From the NCBI GenBank assembly GCA_036489885.1, contig DASXEW010000003.1:2046001-2110000 (forward strand): a stretch of DNA of 64,000 bases. The letters run 5' to 3'. The notes beneath the pieces were generated by a model, which was given only the letters and a program-made list of their open reading frames with translations, did no database searches and had not been told where the DNA came from. Both the position numbers and the translations under genes were made by a program. Source of the DNA: Candidatus Baltobacteraceae bacterium (lineage in GTDB: Bacteria; Vulcanimicrobiota; Vulcanimicrobiia; Vulcanimicrobiales; Vulcanimicrobiaceae). Positions 25,802-34,068 of the stretch are shown one piece after another (position 1 is the first letter of the stretch; every line of letters begins with the position of its first letter).

Positions 25802-25831
25802 TTGACGCGGGACCCGGCTTCCTTATATGAT
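25802..25831 (+). promoter_or_regulatory. promoter of rplJ-rplL
   Basis: TTGACG (25802-25807), an 18-bp spacer and TATGAT (25826-25831). The predicted start is near 25838, giving a leader of about 170 nt. Confidence 0.7.
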
Positions 25832-25846
25832 TCGCGAGGCTCCAAT

Positions 25847-25890
25847 GACCGTAGGTGGGAGGCAACTCCCTTAATTCACGCCTACCGAGG
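25847..25890 (+). ncRNA. L10 leader (r-protein autoregulatory element)
   Basis: The mRNA motif bound by the L10-L12 complex is recognisable: CGTAGGTG (25850-25857) pairs with the CACGCCTACCG side (25878-25887). It encloses a GGGAG-GCAA-CTCCC hairpin (25857-25870) and the conserved CTTAAT bulge. CCTACCGAGG at the 3' side is the most conserved part of the family. Binding of excess L10 represses rplJL. Confidence 0.85.
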
Positions 25891-25902
25891 ATGCATCGTC
25901 GC

Positions 25903-25951
25903 TGCCCTTCGACTTCGGCGCGCCCCGCGCGCCTACGCTCAGGGTGACACC
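25903..25951 (+). repeat. REP-like palindromic repeat inside the L10 leader
   Basis: Read on the minus strand this is a GTCACCCTGAGC...GAAGTCGAAGGG element, a widespread interspersed repeat type in bacteria. The centre folds as GGCGCGC (25917-25923) with GCGCGCC (25927-25933) around a CCC loop. It lies between the L10-binding motif and the attenuator terminator. A fragment of the same consensus occurs at 43391-43414. Confidence 0.6.
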
Positions 25952-25955
25952 ATGT

Positions 25956-25990
25956 ACGCCTCGCAGAGTTTGCGGAGGCGTTTTTCTTTT
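25956..25990 (+). terminator. attenuator terminator in the rplJ leader
   Basis: ACGCCTCGCA (25956-25965) pairs with TGC(G)GAGGCGT (25971-25981), followed by TTTTTCTTTT. It ends just before the CAGGAAG ribosome binding site of rplJ. Termination here is probably linked to L10 binding upstream. Confidence 0.75.
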
Positions 25991-26007
25991 CAGGAAGCGA
26001 CCAACAT

Positions 26008-26532
26008 ATGCCGACCGCAAAAAAAGATGCGACAATCGAAGAGCTTCGTAAGCGAATCGCGAGTGCGCAGAATCTGTTTCTTACCGACTTTGTCGGGCTG
26101 ACCGTCGAAGAGATCACAAAACTTCGCGGCGAGCTGCGTAAAGACGGTACGACGTATGCCGTCGTCAAGAACACACTCTTCAAGCGCGCCGCAGGCGATG
26201 AGCTTGCAGCAAAACTTGACGCATTTCTTGCGGGCCCGACGGCGATCGTTTTCGGCGGACCCGATCCGGTCGCGCCCGCGAAAGCACTCAAGGCATTTTC
26301 CGACGCGACCAAACCCGTCACGGTCAAGGTAGCGTACATTGACGGTCAAATTGTCGACGCGAAGCAAGTCGCAACGCTCGCATCGTTACCGTCGAAAACC
26401 GAGCTGCTTGCAAGGCTGGTCGGTTCTCTCGCGAGCCCAATGCGTGGCCTCGTTACCGTTCTCTCAGGCAATCAAAGCGGTCTCGTTCGTGTTCTCAACG
26501 CAATTCGCGAGAAAAAATCCGCAGCGGCCTAG
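26008..26532 (+). CDS. rplJ: 50S ribosomal protein L10
   Basis: 174 residues, normal length. The rRNA-binding N-terminal domain is visible in TIEELRKRIASAQNLFLTDFVGLTVEEITKLRGELRKDGTTYAVVKNTLFKRAA, and the C-terminal helix that carries the L7/L12 dimers in SPMRGLVTVLSGNQSGLVRVLNAIREKK. L10 forms the base of the stalk. AGGAAG lies upstream of ATG 26008. It is regulated by the L10 leader and attenuator ahead of it. Confidence 0.97.
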   Translation: MPTAKKDATIEELRKRIASAQNLFLTDFVGLTVEEITKLRGELRKDGTTYAVVKNTLFKRAAGDELAAKLDAFLAGPTAIVFGGPDPVAPAKALKAFSDATKPVTVKVAYIDGQIVDAKQVATLASLPSKTELLARLVGSLASPMRGLVTVLSGNQSGLVRVLNAIREKKSAAA

Positions 26533-26550
26533 TTCACAAGGAGTATCATC

Positions 26551-26922
26551 ATGGCAGTAGCCGAAATCATCAATTCAATCGATAGTCTCACCGTTCTCGA
26601 GCTTGCGGATCTCGTGAAGCAACTCGAAGAGAAGTATGGCGTGAGCGCAGCCGCACCAGTTGCCGTCGTCGCAGCAGCAGGCGGGGTCGCAGCAGCGGCG
26701 CCGGAAGCGAAGACCGAGTTCGATGCAGTGCTGACCGAAGTCGGCGCCGAGAAGATCAAGGTCATCAAAGCGGTTCGCGAAGTCACGAGCCTCGGCCTCA
26801 CGGAGGCGAAAGCATTCGTTGAGAGCGCGCCCAAGCCGATCAAGACCGGCATTCCGATGGACGAAGCCGAGAAGATCAAGGCCAAGCTCGAGGAAGTCGG
26901 CGCGAAAGTCGAGATCAAGTAG
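26551..26922 (+). CDS. rplL: 50S ribosomal protein L7/L12
   Basis: 123 residues. The N-terminal dimerisation domain ([26 protein letters not shown]), an Ala-rich flexible hinge ([13 protein letters not shown]) and the C-terminal factor-binding domain (EKTEF-type strand, [32 protein letters not shown]) are all present. It recruits translational GTPases to the stalk. An AAGGAG site precedes the ATG. An intrinsic hairpin follows the stop. Confidence 0.98.
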   Translation: MAVAEIINSIDSLTVLELADLVKQLEEKYGVSAAAPVAVVAAAGGVAAAAPEAKTEFDAVLTEVGAEKIKVIKAVREVTSLGLTEAKAFVESAPKPIKTGIPMDEAEKIKAKLEEVGAKVEIK

Positions 26923-26928
26923 AAAGAA

Positions 26929-26949
26929 ACGGGGCGCGACGCGCCCCGT
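26929..26949 (+). terminator. terminator after rplL
   Basis: A perfect GC-rich palindrome, ACGGGGCGCG (26929-26938) with CGCGCCCCGT (26940-26949), is followed by CTTCATCT. The T tract is poor, so efficiency is uncertain. Confidence 0.6.
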
Positions 26950-26958
26950 CTTCATCTC

Positions 26959-27249
26959 ATGAAGTATTTTCTGCTGTTTTACGAAGTCGTCGACAAATTT
27001 GCCGAGAAGCGCGAACCGTACCGGCCCAAACATTTGGGGTTAGTCGATGATGCGCACAAGCGAGGCGAGCTCTTACTGGCGGGAGCTTACGGCGATCCGC
27101 CGAGCGGCGCGGCGCTCCTGTTTCGAGCCAACTCGGCGGATGAGGTCCGGGCGTTCGCCGAGGCCGATCCGTACGTAACGAGCGGCCTCGTGAAGAGCTG
27201 GAGCGTTCATCCTTGGCATGTGGTGATCGGAGAAGGCGCCTCGCGCTAA
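26959..27249 (+). CDS. YciI-like protein
   Basis: 96 residues, a YCII-related ferredoxin-like fold: MKYFLLFYEVVDKFAEKREPYRPKHLGLVDDAHKRGELLLAGAYGDPP, then AEADPYVTSGLVKSWSVHPWHVVIG. The conserved His of the family is present at about residue 27 (RPKHLGL), and the ADPYV block is typical. Enzymatic activity is not established for most members. It starts nine bases after the rplL terminator. Confidence 0.85.
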   Translation: MKYFLLFYEVVDKFAEKREPYRPKHLGLVDDAHKRGELLLAGAYGDPPSGAALLFRANSADEVRAFAEADPYVTSGLVKSWSVHPWHVVIGEGASR

Positions 27250-27270
27250 TTCGAACGAACCCTTGTCTTC

Positions 27271-29286
27271 TTGAGGTTCGTACGCGGCTTGGCGATCATC
27301 GCATTGATCGCGCTCTGTATTCCGGCCCGACTGTTTGCGTCGGTGCTCAATACTGCGAACCTGGACCGCACGTGTCCCGCATGCCGCAACTTCTTTCAGT
27401 TTGCGAACGGCGGCTGGATTGCGCACCATCCGATTCCGAACAACAGTTCTACCGTCACAGCATTCGACGACCTGGCGAACCACAATTTCTCGATCGCGCG
27501 TGAGGTTCTCGAAGAGGCCGCTCACGACCCAATGGCGTTTGGAGACCGGCAACGAATCGGCGATTTTTATAGCGCCTGCATGAACGTCGATGCAGTCGAA
27601 CGTGCCGGCAGCGGTCCGCTTACACCACTTTTCGCGCGGATCGCGGCCGCAAACGACTTGCCGTCGCTCACCGAGGCTATCATCGAGATGCACCGGCGCG
27701 AGATCGAATCATTCTTTGAAGCGACCTCCGCGATCGACGCAAAGAATAGCACCCGTGAGATTGCGACCGTCCTGCCGGACGGTCTCTCTCTCCCCGACCG
27801 CGACTACTACACGCGCGACGATGCGAAATCCGTCGCCCTGCGCACGGAGTTCACGCAGCACGTTGCGGCGATGTTCGTGCTCATTGGTGACGATCGTGCA
27901 CGTGCTGCGGCGGAAGCGCAAAGCGTGCTCGCGATCGAAACGGCGATGGCGGAGACACAGTTGACGAACGTCGAGCGGCGCGACCCAAACAAGACCTATC
28001 ATTTGGTAACCCGGGCCGAGCTCGAGCGCGATGCCCCGCACATCGACTGGAATCACTACTTTGCCGCGCGCGGCTTCCCGTCGTTCGACGATCTGAATCT
28101 CTCGCAGGTCGTCTATCTTCGAGCGCTCGATGCGCAGCTCGCGTCGACGCCGATCGAGAATCTCAAAACGTATTTGCGCTGGCGCGTTCTGACCTCGTAT
28201 GCGCCCTGGCTCTCAAAGCGTTTCGTTGACGAGGATTTCGCTTTTGCATCGGACTTGACGGGAAGCAAGCAGGCGCCGTACCGCTGGAATCGTTGCGTCA
28301 ATTTGATCGATGCCGAACTGGGCGATGCGCTTGGCCGCGCTTGGGTGACATATGCGTTTCCGCCACAGGCCAAAGCGCGTGCCGAGAAGATGGTCGCAAA
28401 CCTCGTCGCGGCGCTGCGTGACGACATCACGACGCTTCCCTGGATGGGTGAAGCCACACGGCACGCCGCGCTCGCTAAGCTCGCAGCCATGAACCGCAAA
28501 ATCGGCTATCCCGATCACTGGCGCAGTTATTCGGGAGTGCGTATCGATCCCGGCTGGCTGATCGACGATATCGAGCATGCGGATATGTTCGACACGATGC
28601 TGGATCTTGCGAAGATCGGTAAGCCCGTCGATCGCGGCGACTTTGGGATGACGCCGCAAACGGTCAATGCCTACTACTCGCCGCAACGCAACGAGATCGT
28701 TTTGCCGGCCGGCGTCTTACAGCCGCCGCTCTTCGATTTCCGATCGGACGCAGATGATGCGATGAACTACGGCAGTGCCGGTGCGATAATCGGCCATGAG
28801 CTCACCCACGGATTTGACGACGAGGGGCGACGTTACGACGATCGCGGGAATCTACGAGATTCGTGGACGCCCGAAGACGCGGCTGGTTTTACGATCCGTG
28901 CGCAGTGTTTCGTCGACGAGTACTCAAGCTTTTCGGTCGACGATCTCCGGCTCAACGGACAACTCGTCGAGGGCGAAGCGATCGCAGATCTCGGGGGCTT
29001 GACGATTGCGTACCGTGCCTTCGAACGTGCCATGGCGTCGGAGCCGCGCGTAACGATCGAGGGATTTACCCCGGAGCAACGATTTTTTCTTGGGTTCGCC
29101 CACGTCTGGGCGGGTCAGACACGGCCGGAAGCTGCGCGCAACCGCGCGCTCACCGATCCGCATCCACCGGATTTCTTTCGCGTTAACGGCACTCTCGAGA
29201 ACATGCCGGAATTCGCGCAAGCCTTCGGATGCAAGGCCACGGACGCCATGATGAAGCCACCCGATCAGCGTTGCGGCTTATGGTAA
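27271..29286 (+). CDS. M13 family zinc metallopeptidase (neprilysin/PepO type), secreted
   Basis: 671 residues from a TTG start. The first 23 residues form a signal peptide (GLAIIALIALCIPARLFA). The N-terminal M13 domain opens with the family motif CPACRNFFQFANGGWIAHHPIP. The active site is HELTHGFDDEGRRYD near residue 509 and GEAIADLGGL near 570 (HExxH plus ExxxD). The C-terminal CKATD...RCGLW end matches the PepO/ECE pattern, where CxxW is conserved. A paralogue with the same layout lies at 39816-41876. It is likely periplasmic; substrates are unknown peptides. Confidence 0.92.
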   Translation: MRFVRGLAIIALIALCIPARLFASVLNTANLDRTCPACRNFFQFANGGWIAHHPIPNNSSTVTAFDDLANHNFSIAREVLEEAAHDPMAFGDRQRIGDFYSACMNVDAVERAGSGPLTPLFARIAAANDLPSLTEAIIEMHRREIESFFEATSAIDAKNSTREIATVLPDGLSLPDRDYYTRDDAKSVALRTEFTQHVAAMFVLIGDDRARAAAEAQSVLAIETAMAETQLTNVERRDPNKTYHLVTRAELERDAPHIDWNHYFAARGFPSFDDLNLSQVVYLRALDAQLASTPIENLKTYLRWRVLTSYAPWLSKRFVDEDFAFASDLTGSKQAPYRWNRCVNLIDAELGDALGRAWVTYAFPPQAKARAEKMVANLVAALRDDITTLPWMGEATRHAALAKLAAMNRKIGYPDHWRSYSGVRIDPGWLIDDIEHADMFDTMLDLAKIGKPVDRGDFGMTPQTVNAYYSPQRNEIVLPAGVLQPPLFDFRSDADDAMNYGSAGAIIGHELTHGFDDEGRRYDDRGNLRDSWTPEDAAGFTIRAQCFVDEYSSFSVDDLRLNGQLVEGEAIADLGGLTIAYRAFERAMASEPRVTIEGFTPEQRFFLGFAHVWAGQTRPEAARNRALTDPHPPDFFRVNGTLENMPEFAQAFGCKATDAMMKPPDQRCGLW

Positions 29287-29289
29287 GCT

Positions 29290-30981
29290 ATGGGCGTGCT
29301 TCTGCTCGCTTCATTCGTGTGGCTATTTAGCATATTCTCGGCATGGCCGTCGATTGGGCTCGACGCCGGCATTCAACAAGTCAGCATACTGCAAACTGCT
29401 CAAGCCGCGGACGGCAATGCTTCCTATGCGGACGTCAAGGCTGGCCGCGTCACGTTTCTTCCCTATCGTAAATTCAAGCCGAGGGGCTGGCCGGTTCACC
29501 TTTGGCTGCGCTTTGCAGTGAGCACGGACGAGCGTCAGGATCGTCGACGCTGGCTCATCGTTCTGCCGCGATGGATGGAATCGGCGACACTATATCGTGA
29601 GGATGCAGCGCCCGAACAGACCGGCATGTACGTTCGTTTCGATCGGAGACCTGTCGATGCGGACTATCCTGCCTTTCGTATTCGCGATCGCGATTTCGAC
29701 GGTGCACCTCTGCTGATCAATCTTGTCTACTTTCCGGATCGTCCGCTCGCAATCAGGATCATTTCGGATGACGCCCAGACACGATACATGGAGGCGATCC
29801 ACTCGATCGAAGGCTTCTTCGTCGGCGTTCTCGTTGCGATCGGCATTCTGAACATCTTTGTATTCGTGACCACGCGCGACAAGAATGCGTTTTGGTTCGT
29901 TTGTTTCATAGCTTCCGTCTTGATGGTCGAATTCTCGACCTCGGACGTTATCGACCGATTTTTCTGGACGGACCTCGGCCTTTCGACGAGGCTGCTCGAG
30001 TTTGCATTCCGGCTTTGCGCCGTCGGCGCGCTGATAATGTTCGAGCGTACGTTCCTACACACGAAGATCGAAGCGCCGCGACTCGATCGTTTGCTGGTCG
30101 CATATTTCTGGATATTGGCGGCATTTCAGACAGCTGAGCTGATCGTTCCGGGCGGAAACGCCATCGCACCGCTCGTCGAGCTCCTCCAGCTCCTGGGAAT
30201 CGGCTTCTTCGTTTACGTCGCGATCGCGCGCTGGCGCGCCGGATACACTCCCGCTCGGTTTTTCGTTCTGGCATTCATCCCGCTGGCCGCCGGGGTGGTT
30301 CCAAGCATCATTTACGATAACTCGCACCCTCCGCTGAACGCGTTTTGGTTCCTTGCGGAGAACGGCGGAGAGCTCGGAACCGTCGTTCAGGCGCTTGTGC
30401 TCTCGTTCAGTGTCGCCGATCGGATTCGGATTCTCGAACGGCTGCAGCGGCGTATCAGGCGCAAGCTTCGGAAGATGGAATCGCTGGCGCATTTCGACGT
30501 GTTGACGGGACTTCTCAATCGCGCACGTTTTTCGGAGCTTCTCAATTCCGCCGTGAAACAGGCTGTGGCAGCGGACGGCGGCTTCGCGTTACTGTTTTGC
30601 GATCTCGATGGCTTCAAGGGCGTAAACGATCACTTTGGTCACCATTACGGCGACGAGGTCCTACACGCGGTTGCGCAGCGATTGCTGCGTGTGCTGCGTG
30701 CGGATGACGTCATCTGCCGTTTGGGAGGCGACGAGTTCGCCGTCTTGATCGAAGGGGCGGACGAAGGCGTTGCCGTTCGGGTCGAAGAGACGCTGCGCGC
30801 TACGCTCGACGACCCGATTATTATTGAAGGCAGCACGATGCCGGTAGGAATCAGCATCGGGCACGCGATCTTCCCACGCGACGGTTTCAGCGCGCAAGCG
30901 CTGCTGGAGTTCTCGGACGCTCGAATGTATGAGAACAAACAGCGCCGTAAAGCCCTTGCCGGCGGCGATGGAGACGTTTAA
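29290..30981 (+). CDS. 7TM-DISM sensor diguanylate cyclase (GGDEF)
   Basis: 563 residues. An N-terminal hydrophobic anchor and an extracytoplasmic 7TMR-DISMED2-like domain (about 30-170, including WPVHLWLRFAV) precede seven transmembrane helices (about 178-385). A short coiled segment leads to the GGDEF domain (about 398-555), with DVLTGLLNRARF, LFCDLDGFKGVNDHFGHHYGDEVL and the intact active-site motif CRLGGDEFAV. No RxxD inhibitory site is visible directly upstream of GGDEF. It synthesises c-di-GMP in response to an outside signal. It lies 3 bp after the M13 peptidase gene and is probably cotranscribed. Confidence 0.92.
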   Translation: MGVLLLASFVWLFSIFSAWPSIGLDAGIQQVSILQTAQAADGNASYADVKAGRVTFLPYRKFKPRGWPVHLWLRFAVSTDERQDRRRWLIVLPRWMESATLYREDAAPEQTGMYVRFDRRPVDADYPAFRIRDRDFDGAPLLINLVYFPDRPLAIRIISDDAQTRYMEAIHSIEGFFVGVLVAIGILNIFVFVTTRDKNAFWFVCFIASVLMVEFSTSDVIDRFFWTDLGLSTRLLEFAFRLCAVGALIMFERTFLHTKIEAPRLDRLLVAYFWILAAFQTAELIVPGGNAIAPLVELLQLLGIGFFVYVAIARWRAGYTPARFFVLAFIPLAAGVVPSIIYDNSHPPLNAFWFLAENGGELGTVVQALVLSFSVADRIRILERLQRRIRRKLRKMESLAHFDVLTGLLNRARFSELLNSAVKQAVAADGGFALLFCDLDGFKGVNDHFGHHYGDEVLHAVAQRLLRVLRADDVICRLGGDEFAVLIEGADEGVAVRVEETLRATLDDPIIIEGSTMPVGISIGHAIFPRDGFSAQALLEFSDARMYENKQRRKALAGGDGDV

Positions 30982-31919
30982 ACGGGCGTGATCCAGTCTT
31001 TATGCTTTGAATCTTCGCCTTTGGTCGCTCGACGGTAGGCCGCGTGTAGCTTTTCGGTGACCGGATGGGCGCGCGAATAGACGTGATCGTCGACGCAGGC
31101 AACTGCGACGAGCTCTGCGGCGGTTCCGGTCAGGAAGACTTCGTCGGCGGCAAAGAGCTGCTCTTTGCTGATCGGGCCGATGTCGATGGTAAGAGCTGCA
31201 TCCTGTGCGAGCGTCATTGCGCTGCGGCGCGTGATGCCGTCGAGGATGTCTTCGCTGGTCGGGTTGGTGCGTAGCTTGCCGTCTTTGATCAAGAAGATGT
31301 TCTCGCCGGTTCCTTCGGCGATGTTGCCGCGATCGTTGAGCAGAAGCGCTTCGTCGAAGCCGCGCTGCATGGCATCGTGCAGCGCGCGAATCGAGTTCAT
31401 GTAGTGACCGCTGCCCTTGGCGGTCGACGACATCGCCTTTGACGGTGTTTTCATCACGGGCGAAATCGTGAGCCGGCATCCGGCTTCGCCGCCCGGTGCT
31501 ATCGTTCCCGAAAAGCCGCGCACCGCGATCATGACGTGCACGGCGTTGTTTTGAAACAGCGGTGCGAGCGCAAATTTCCCTTCGCCGAAAAATACAAGCG
31601 GGCGAATGTACGTTGCCTTGTGGCCGCTGGCGCGAACGGTCTCGACGATTGCCCGGCAGATGTCGTCGACCGATTGCGTCATCTTCAATCCGTATTCGGC
31701 TGCGGAGGTGAAAAGACGCTCGACGTGTTCGCGCAGACGAAAGATTCCCGAACCGTTCGCCGTCTCGTAAGACCGAATGCCTTCGAAGACGCCGCTGCCG
31801 TAGTGCAGTGCGTGCGCGTACGGGTCGATGACGATCTCGCGTTGCTGGACGAGGCGTCCATCGTACCAATAGGTGGTGTCGGTCGATTCGACCGAGGGAG
31901 GAGCGAGCGGGGAAGTCAT
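30978..31919 (-). CDS. ilvE: branched-chain amino acid aminotransferase
   Basis: 313 residues from ATG 31919; in-frame codons upstream belong to the divergent gene. Fold type IV PLP aminotransferase: ALHYGSGVFEGIRSYET, KATYIRPLVFFGEG, the PLP lysine in TAKGSGHYMNSI, then DEALLLNDRGNIAEGTGENIFLI and the phosphate-binding DILDGITRRSAMTLA. It catalyses the last step of Val, Leu and Ile synthesis. The length and motifs are those of bacterial IlvE rather than D-amino acid transaminase. No ilv genes are nearby. It overlaps the GGDEF gene tail by 4 bp. Confidence 0.93.
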   Translation of the reverse strand: MTSPLAPPSVESTDTTYWYDGRLVQQREIVIDPYAHALHYGSGVFEGIRSYETANGSGIFRLREHVERLFTSAAEYGLKMTQSVDDICRAIVETVRASGHKATYIRPLVFFGEGKFALAPLFQNNAVHVMIAVRGFSGTIAPGGEAGCRLTISPVMKTPSKAMSSTAKGSGHYMNSIRALHDAMQRGFDEALLLNDRGNIAEGTGENIFLIKDGKLRTNPTSEDILDGITRRSAMTLAQDAALTIDIGPISKEQLFAADEVFLTGTAAELVAVACVDDHVYSRAHPVTEKLHAAYRRATKGEDSKHKDWITPV

Positions 31920-31932
31920 ATTGAGAGAGATT

Positions 31933-32490
31933 ATGCGGGACGCAACTTGCGTCGTCCTCGCGGCCGGGCTCGGCACGCGGATGGGCGGTGAGAAACTCTC
32001 GAAATCGTTTGGGAGCGGGACGATTTTGGATGCAGTGCTCGATGCGTGCGCCGGCTTTCCGACGGTCGTCGTCGCGTCGCCGGCCGTCAAGCTCGATGTC
32101 TTGCCATCCAACATGCAGGTCTTGGTCAACAACGAGCCCGAGCGTGGGATGGCGCATTCGCTGCGTCTTGCGAACGCCGTGGTGACGGCGGATCATCCGA
32201 TTGCGGTGCTGCTTGGAGACAAACCCCTGGTCAATGCCGGGCTGCTGGAACGAATGATCGGCGAGCTCGGCGAGAATGACGTCACCTATCCGGTGCGTAG
32301 CGGGACGCCCGGTCATCCGGTAGTCTTCTCACCGTTTGCGCGCGCGTTGATCATCGGGCTGCGCGACGGCGATACCATTCACATGGTTCGCGATCACGAA
32401 ATGCTCACGCGCCATCCCGTCGAGATCAACGACGAGGGTGCGTACGCCGATATCGATACCGAAGAAGATTATCGAAAACTGCGCCCGTAA
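31933..32490 (+). CDS. MobA-like nucleotidyltransferase (molybdenum cofactor type)
   Basis: 185 residues from ATG 31933 with GAGAGA upstream. A Rossmann-type nucleotidyltransferase: CVVLAAGLGTRMGGEKLSKSFG is the NTP-binding loop, and LLGDKPLVNAGLLERMI has the DxP variant of the metal site. The C-terminal ADIDTEEDY motif is typical of MocA/MobA CTP:molybdopterin cytidylyltransferases. It could equally serve xanthine dehydrogenase-type enzymes. moaD and moaE are encoded at the right end of the window. It is divergent from ilvE with 13 bp between starts. Confidence 0.82.
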   Translation: MRDATCVVLAAGLGTRMGGEKLSKSFGSGTILDAVLDACAGFPTVVVASPAVKLDVLPSNMQVLVNNEPERGMAHSLRLANAVVTADHPIAVLLGDKPLVNAGLLERMIGELGENDVTYPVRSGTPGHPVVFSPFARALIIGLRDGDTIHMVRDHEMLTRHPVEINDEGAYADIDTEEDYRKLRP

Positions 32491-33269
32491 TCGCGCTTGG
32501 CAAGCGATAAGAGATATACGGCGACGCTGAGCGAGACGATCCAGAAACTGCTTGGCCAATCAGTGTAGTACGCGAGCGTGATGCCCAGCCAGGCCTCGGC
32601 AAGCGCGAGTAGCGCGGAAAGAAGAACACCCGAAGTAACGGACGTCGTGAAGCGCTGCGCGGCCGCTGCCGGGCCGACCATCAACGCGAACACGAGCAAG
32701 ACGCCGACGATCTGCGCGGATTCCGCGGTCGTGAGCGCAACGACGGCGAGAAACATCACGCCGTAGAGACGCAGCGAGACCCCCTTGGCCTCGGCGAGAT
32801 CCGGTTGCAAGCTCGCGAACAACAGCGGGCGCGCGATGATCGCCATGACGGCGAGACTCACGAGGCCGAGGGCCAGCAGCGTCCAGACGGTTCGAACGTC
32901 GACGGCCAGCACGTTTCCAAAAAGCAGCGTCGTGGCTTGCGTCGCGTACGCGGTGAAGAAGCTCAAGAACAAGAGGCCGAGCCCGAGCGCGAATGCGAGC
33001 ACCATCCCGATCGCGACGTCGCGCTGCGCGATCCGCTCGCCGAGGAGCCCCATCCCGATGCCGGCCAGCATCGTCACGAGCACGAGTCCCCAGAGTGGTG
33101 GAATGCCGATAAGGACAGCACCCGTCGCGCCCGTGAAGCCGACGTGCGAGAGCGCATGGCCCGCGAACGTTTGTCCGCGCAGCACGAGAAAGTAGCCGAC
33201 GGTGCCGGCGACCAGCGCGACGATCGTTGCGGCCGCAAAGGCATGCCGCATGAAATCGTACTCAAGCAT
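32469..33269 (-). CDS. znuB: zinc ABC transporter permease
   Basis: 266 residues with about eight hydrophobic helices, an ABC-3 family permease for Zn or Mn. Family features include RGQTFAGHALSHVGFTGATGAVL near the N-terminus (conserved His in the membrane) and LLVFALMVGPAAAAQRFTTSV. It is the last gene of the TonB-receptor-znuA-znuC-znuB operon and overlaps znuC by 8 bp. Zinc rather than manganese is inferred from the Zur-like operators upstream. Confidence 0.9.
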   Translation of the reverse strand: MLEYDFMRHAFAAATIVALVAGTVGYFLVLRGQTFAGHALSHVGFTGATGAVLIGIPPLWGLVLVTMLAGIGMGLLGERIAQRDVAIGMVLAFALGLGLLFLSFFTAYATQATTLLFGNVLAVDVRTVWTLLALGLVSLAVMAIIARPLLFASLQPDLAEAKGVSLRLYGVMFLAVVALTTAESAQIVGVLLVFALMVGPAAAAQRFTTSVTSGVLLSALLALAEAWLGITLAYYTDWPSSFWIVSLSVAVYLLSLAKRDYGRSFR

Positions 33270-34068
33270 GCGGATGCGAATGCGGTCCGGTGTGGTGTTC
33301 TTCGAGGTGGTGTCCGCCCGACATCACGAACACGCGGCCGTCGACGCGAACGACATCGATCTCTGATCCGTAGAGGCGCGAGAGAACGGGAGTCGTGATC
33401 ACTTCGTCGACGGTTCCCAGCTCAGCGTGGCCTCCGCCGAGATAGAGAACGCGGTTCATCGTGCCGATCAACGGATTTAGTTCGTGCGCACTGAACAGGA
33501 CCGTGATCTCGAGCTGCGCCTGCAGCGCCTTGACGAGTTGCACGACGTCGTCCTGATGACGCGGATCGAGACTAACCAGCGGCTCGTCGAGTAACAGTAA
33601 CCGCGGCTGCCCGATGAGCGCCTGTGCGAGTAGCAAACGTTGACGTTCGCCGCCGGAGATCTCGAAAAGTGGGCGCTTTGCAAGGGCGCGGGCTGAGACG
33701 AGATCGAGGACGCGGTCGATCTCGAGGCGGTCGTCGTTACTGAGGACCGGCAAACCAAGATGTCCACCGTTCACGGCGCTAGCGACGAAATCCCAACCGC
33801 GTAAACGTGTTCCCGCAAACGTACGATGGACTTGCGGCATGTATCCGACGTTCACGTTGCCGCGGGTCGCGGGCTCACCGAGAACGGCGATCGTTCCGCG
33901 AGACGGCGGGACCAGACCCAAGATCGAGCGGATCAGCGTTGTCTTACCGGAGCCATTCGGTCCGAGAAGTCCGACGAATTCGTTTGGCCCGATCGCGATG
34001 TTGACGTTTTCGAGGACCGTGCGGCTTCCGAGCCTCAACTGTACATTGCGAAACTCGATCGCGTTCAT
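33262..34068 (-). CDS. znuC: zinc ABC transporter ATPase with His-rich tail
   Basis: 268 residues. Walker A GPNGSGKTT, Q-loop VGYMPQVHR, signature ISGGERQR, Walker B LLLLDEPLVSLDPRH and the switch HELN are intact. The C-terminus ends GGHHLEEHHTGPHSHPHA, seven His in the last 17 residues, a metal-binding tail often seen in Zn transport proteins. Overlaps znuA by 4 bp and znuB by 8 bp. Confidence 0.93.
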   Translation of the reverse strand: MNAIEFRNVQLRLGSRTVLENVNIAIGPNEFVGLLGPNGSGKTTLIRSILGLVPPSRGTIAVLGEPATRGNVNVGYMPQVHRTFAGTRLRGWDFVASAVNGGHLGLPVLSNDDRLEIDRVLDLVSARALAKRPLFEISGGERQRLLLAQALIGQPRLLLLDEPLVSLDPRHQDDVVQLVKALQAQLEITVLFSAHELNPLIGTMNRVLYLGGGHAELGTVDEVITTPVLSRLYGSEIDVVRVDGRVFVMSGGHHLEEHHTGPHSHPHA

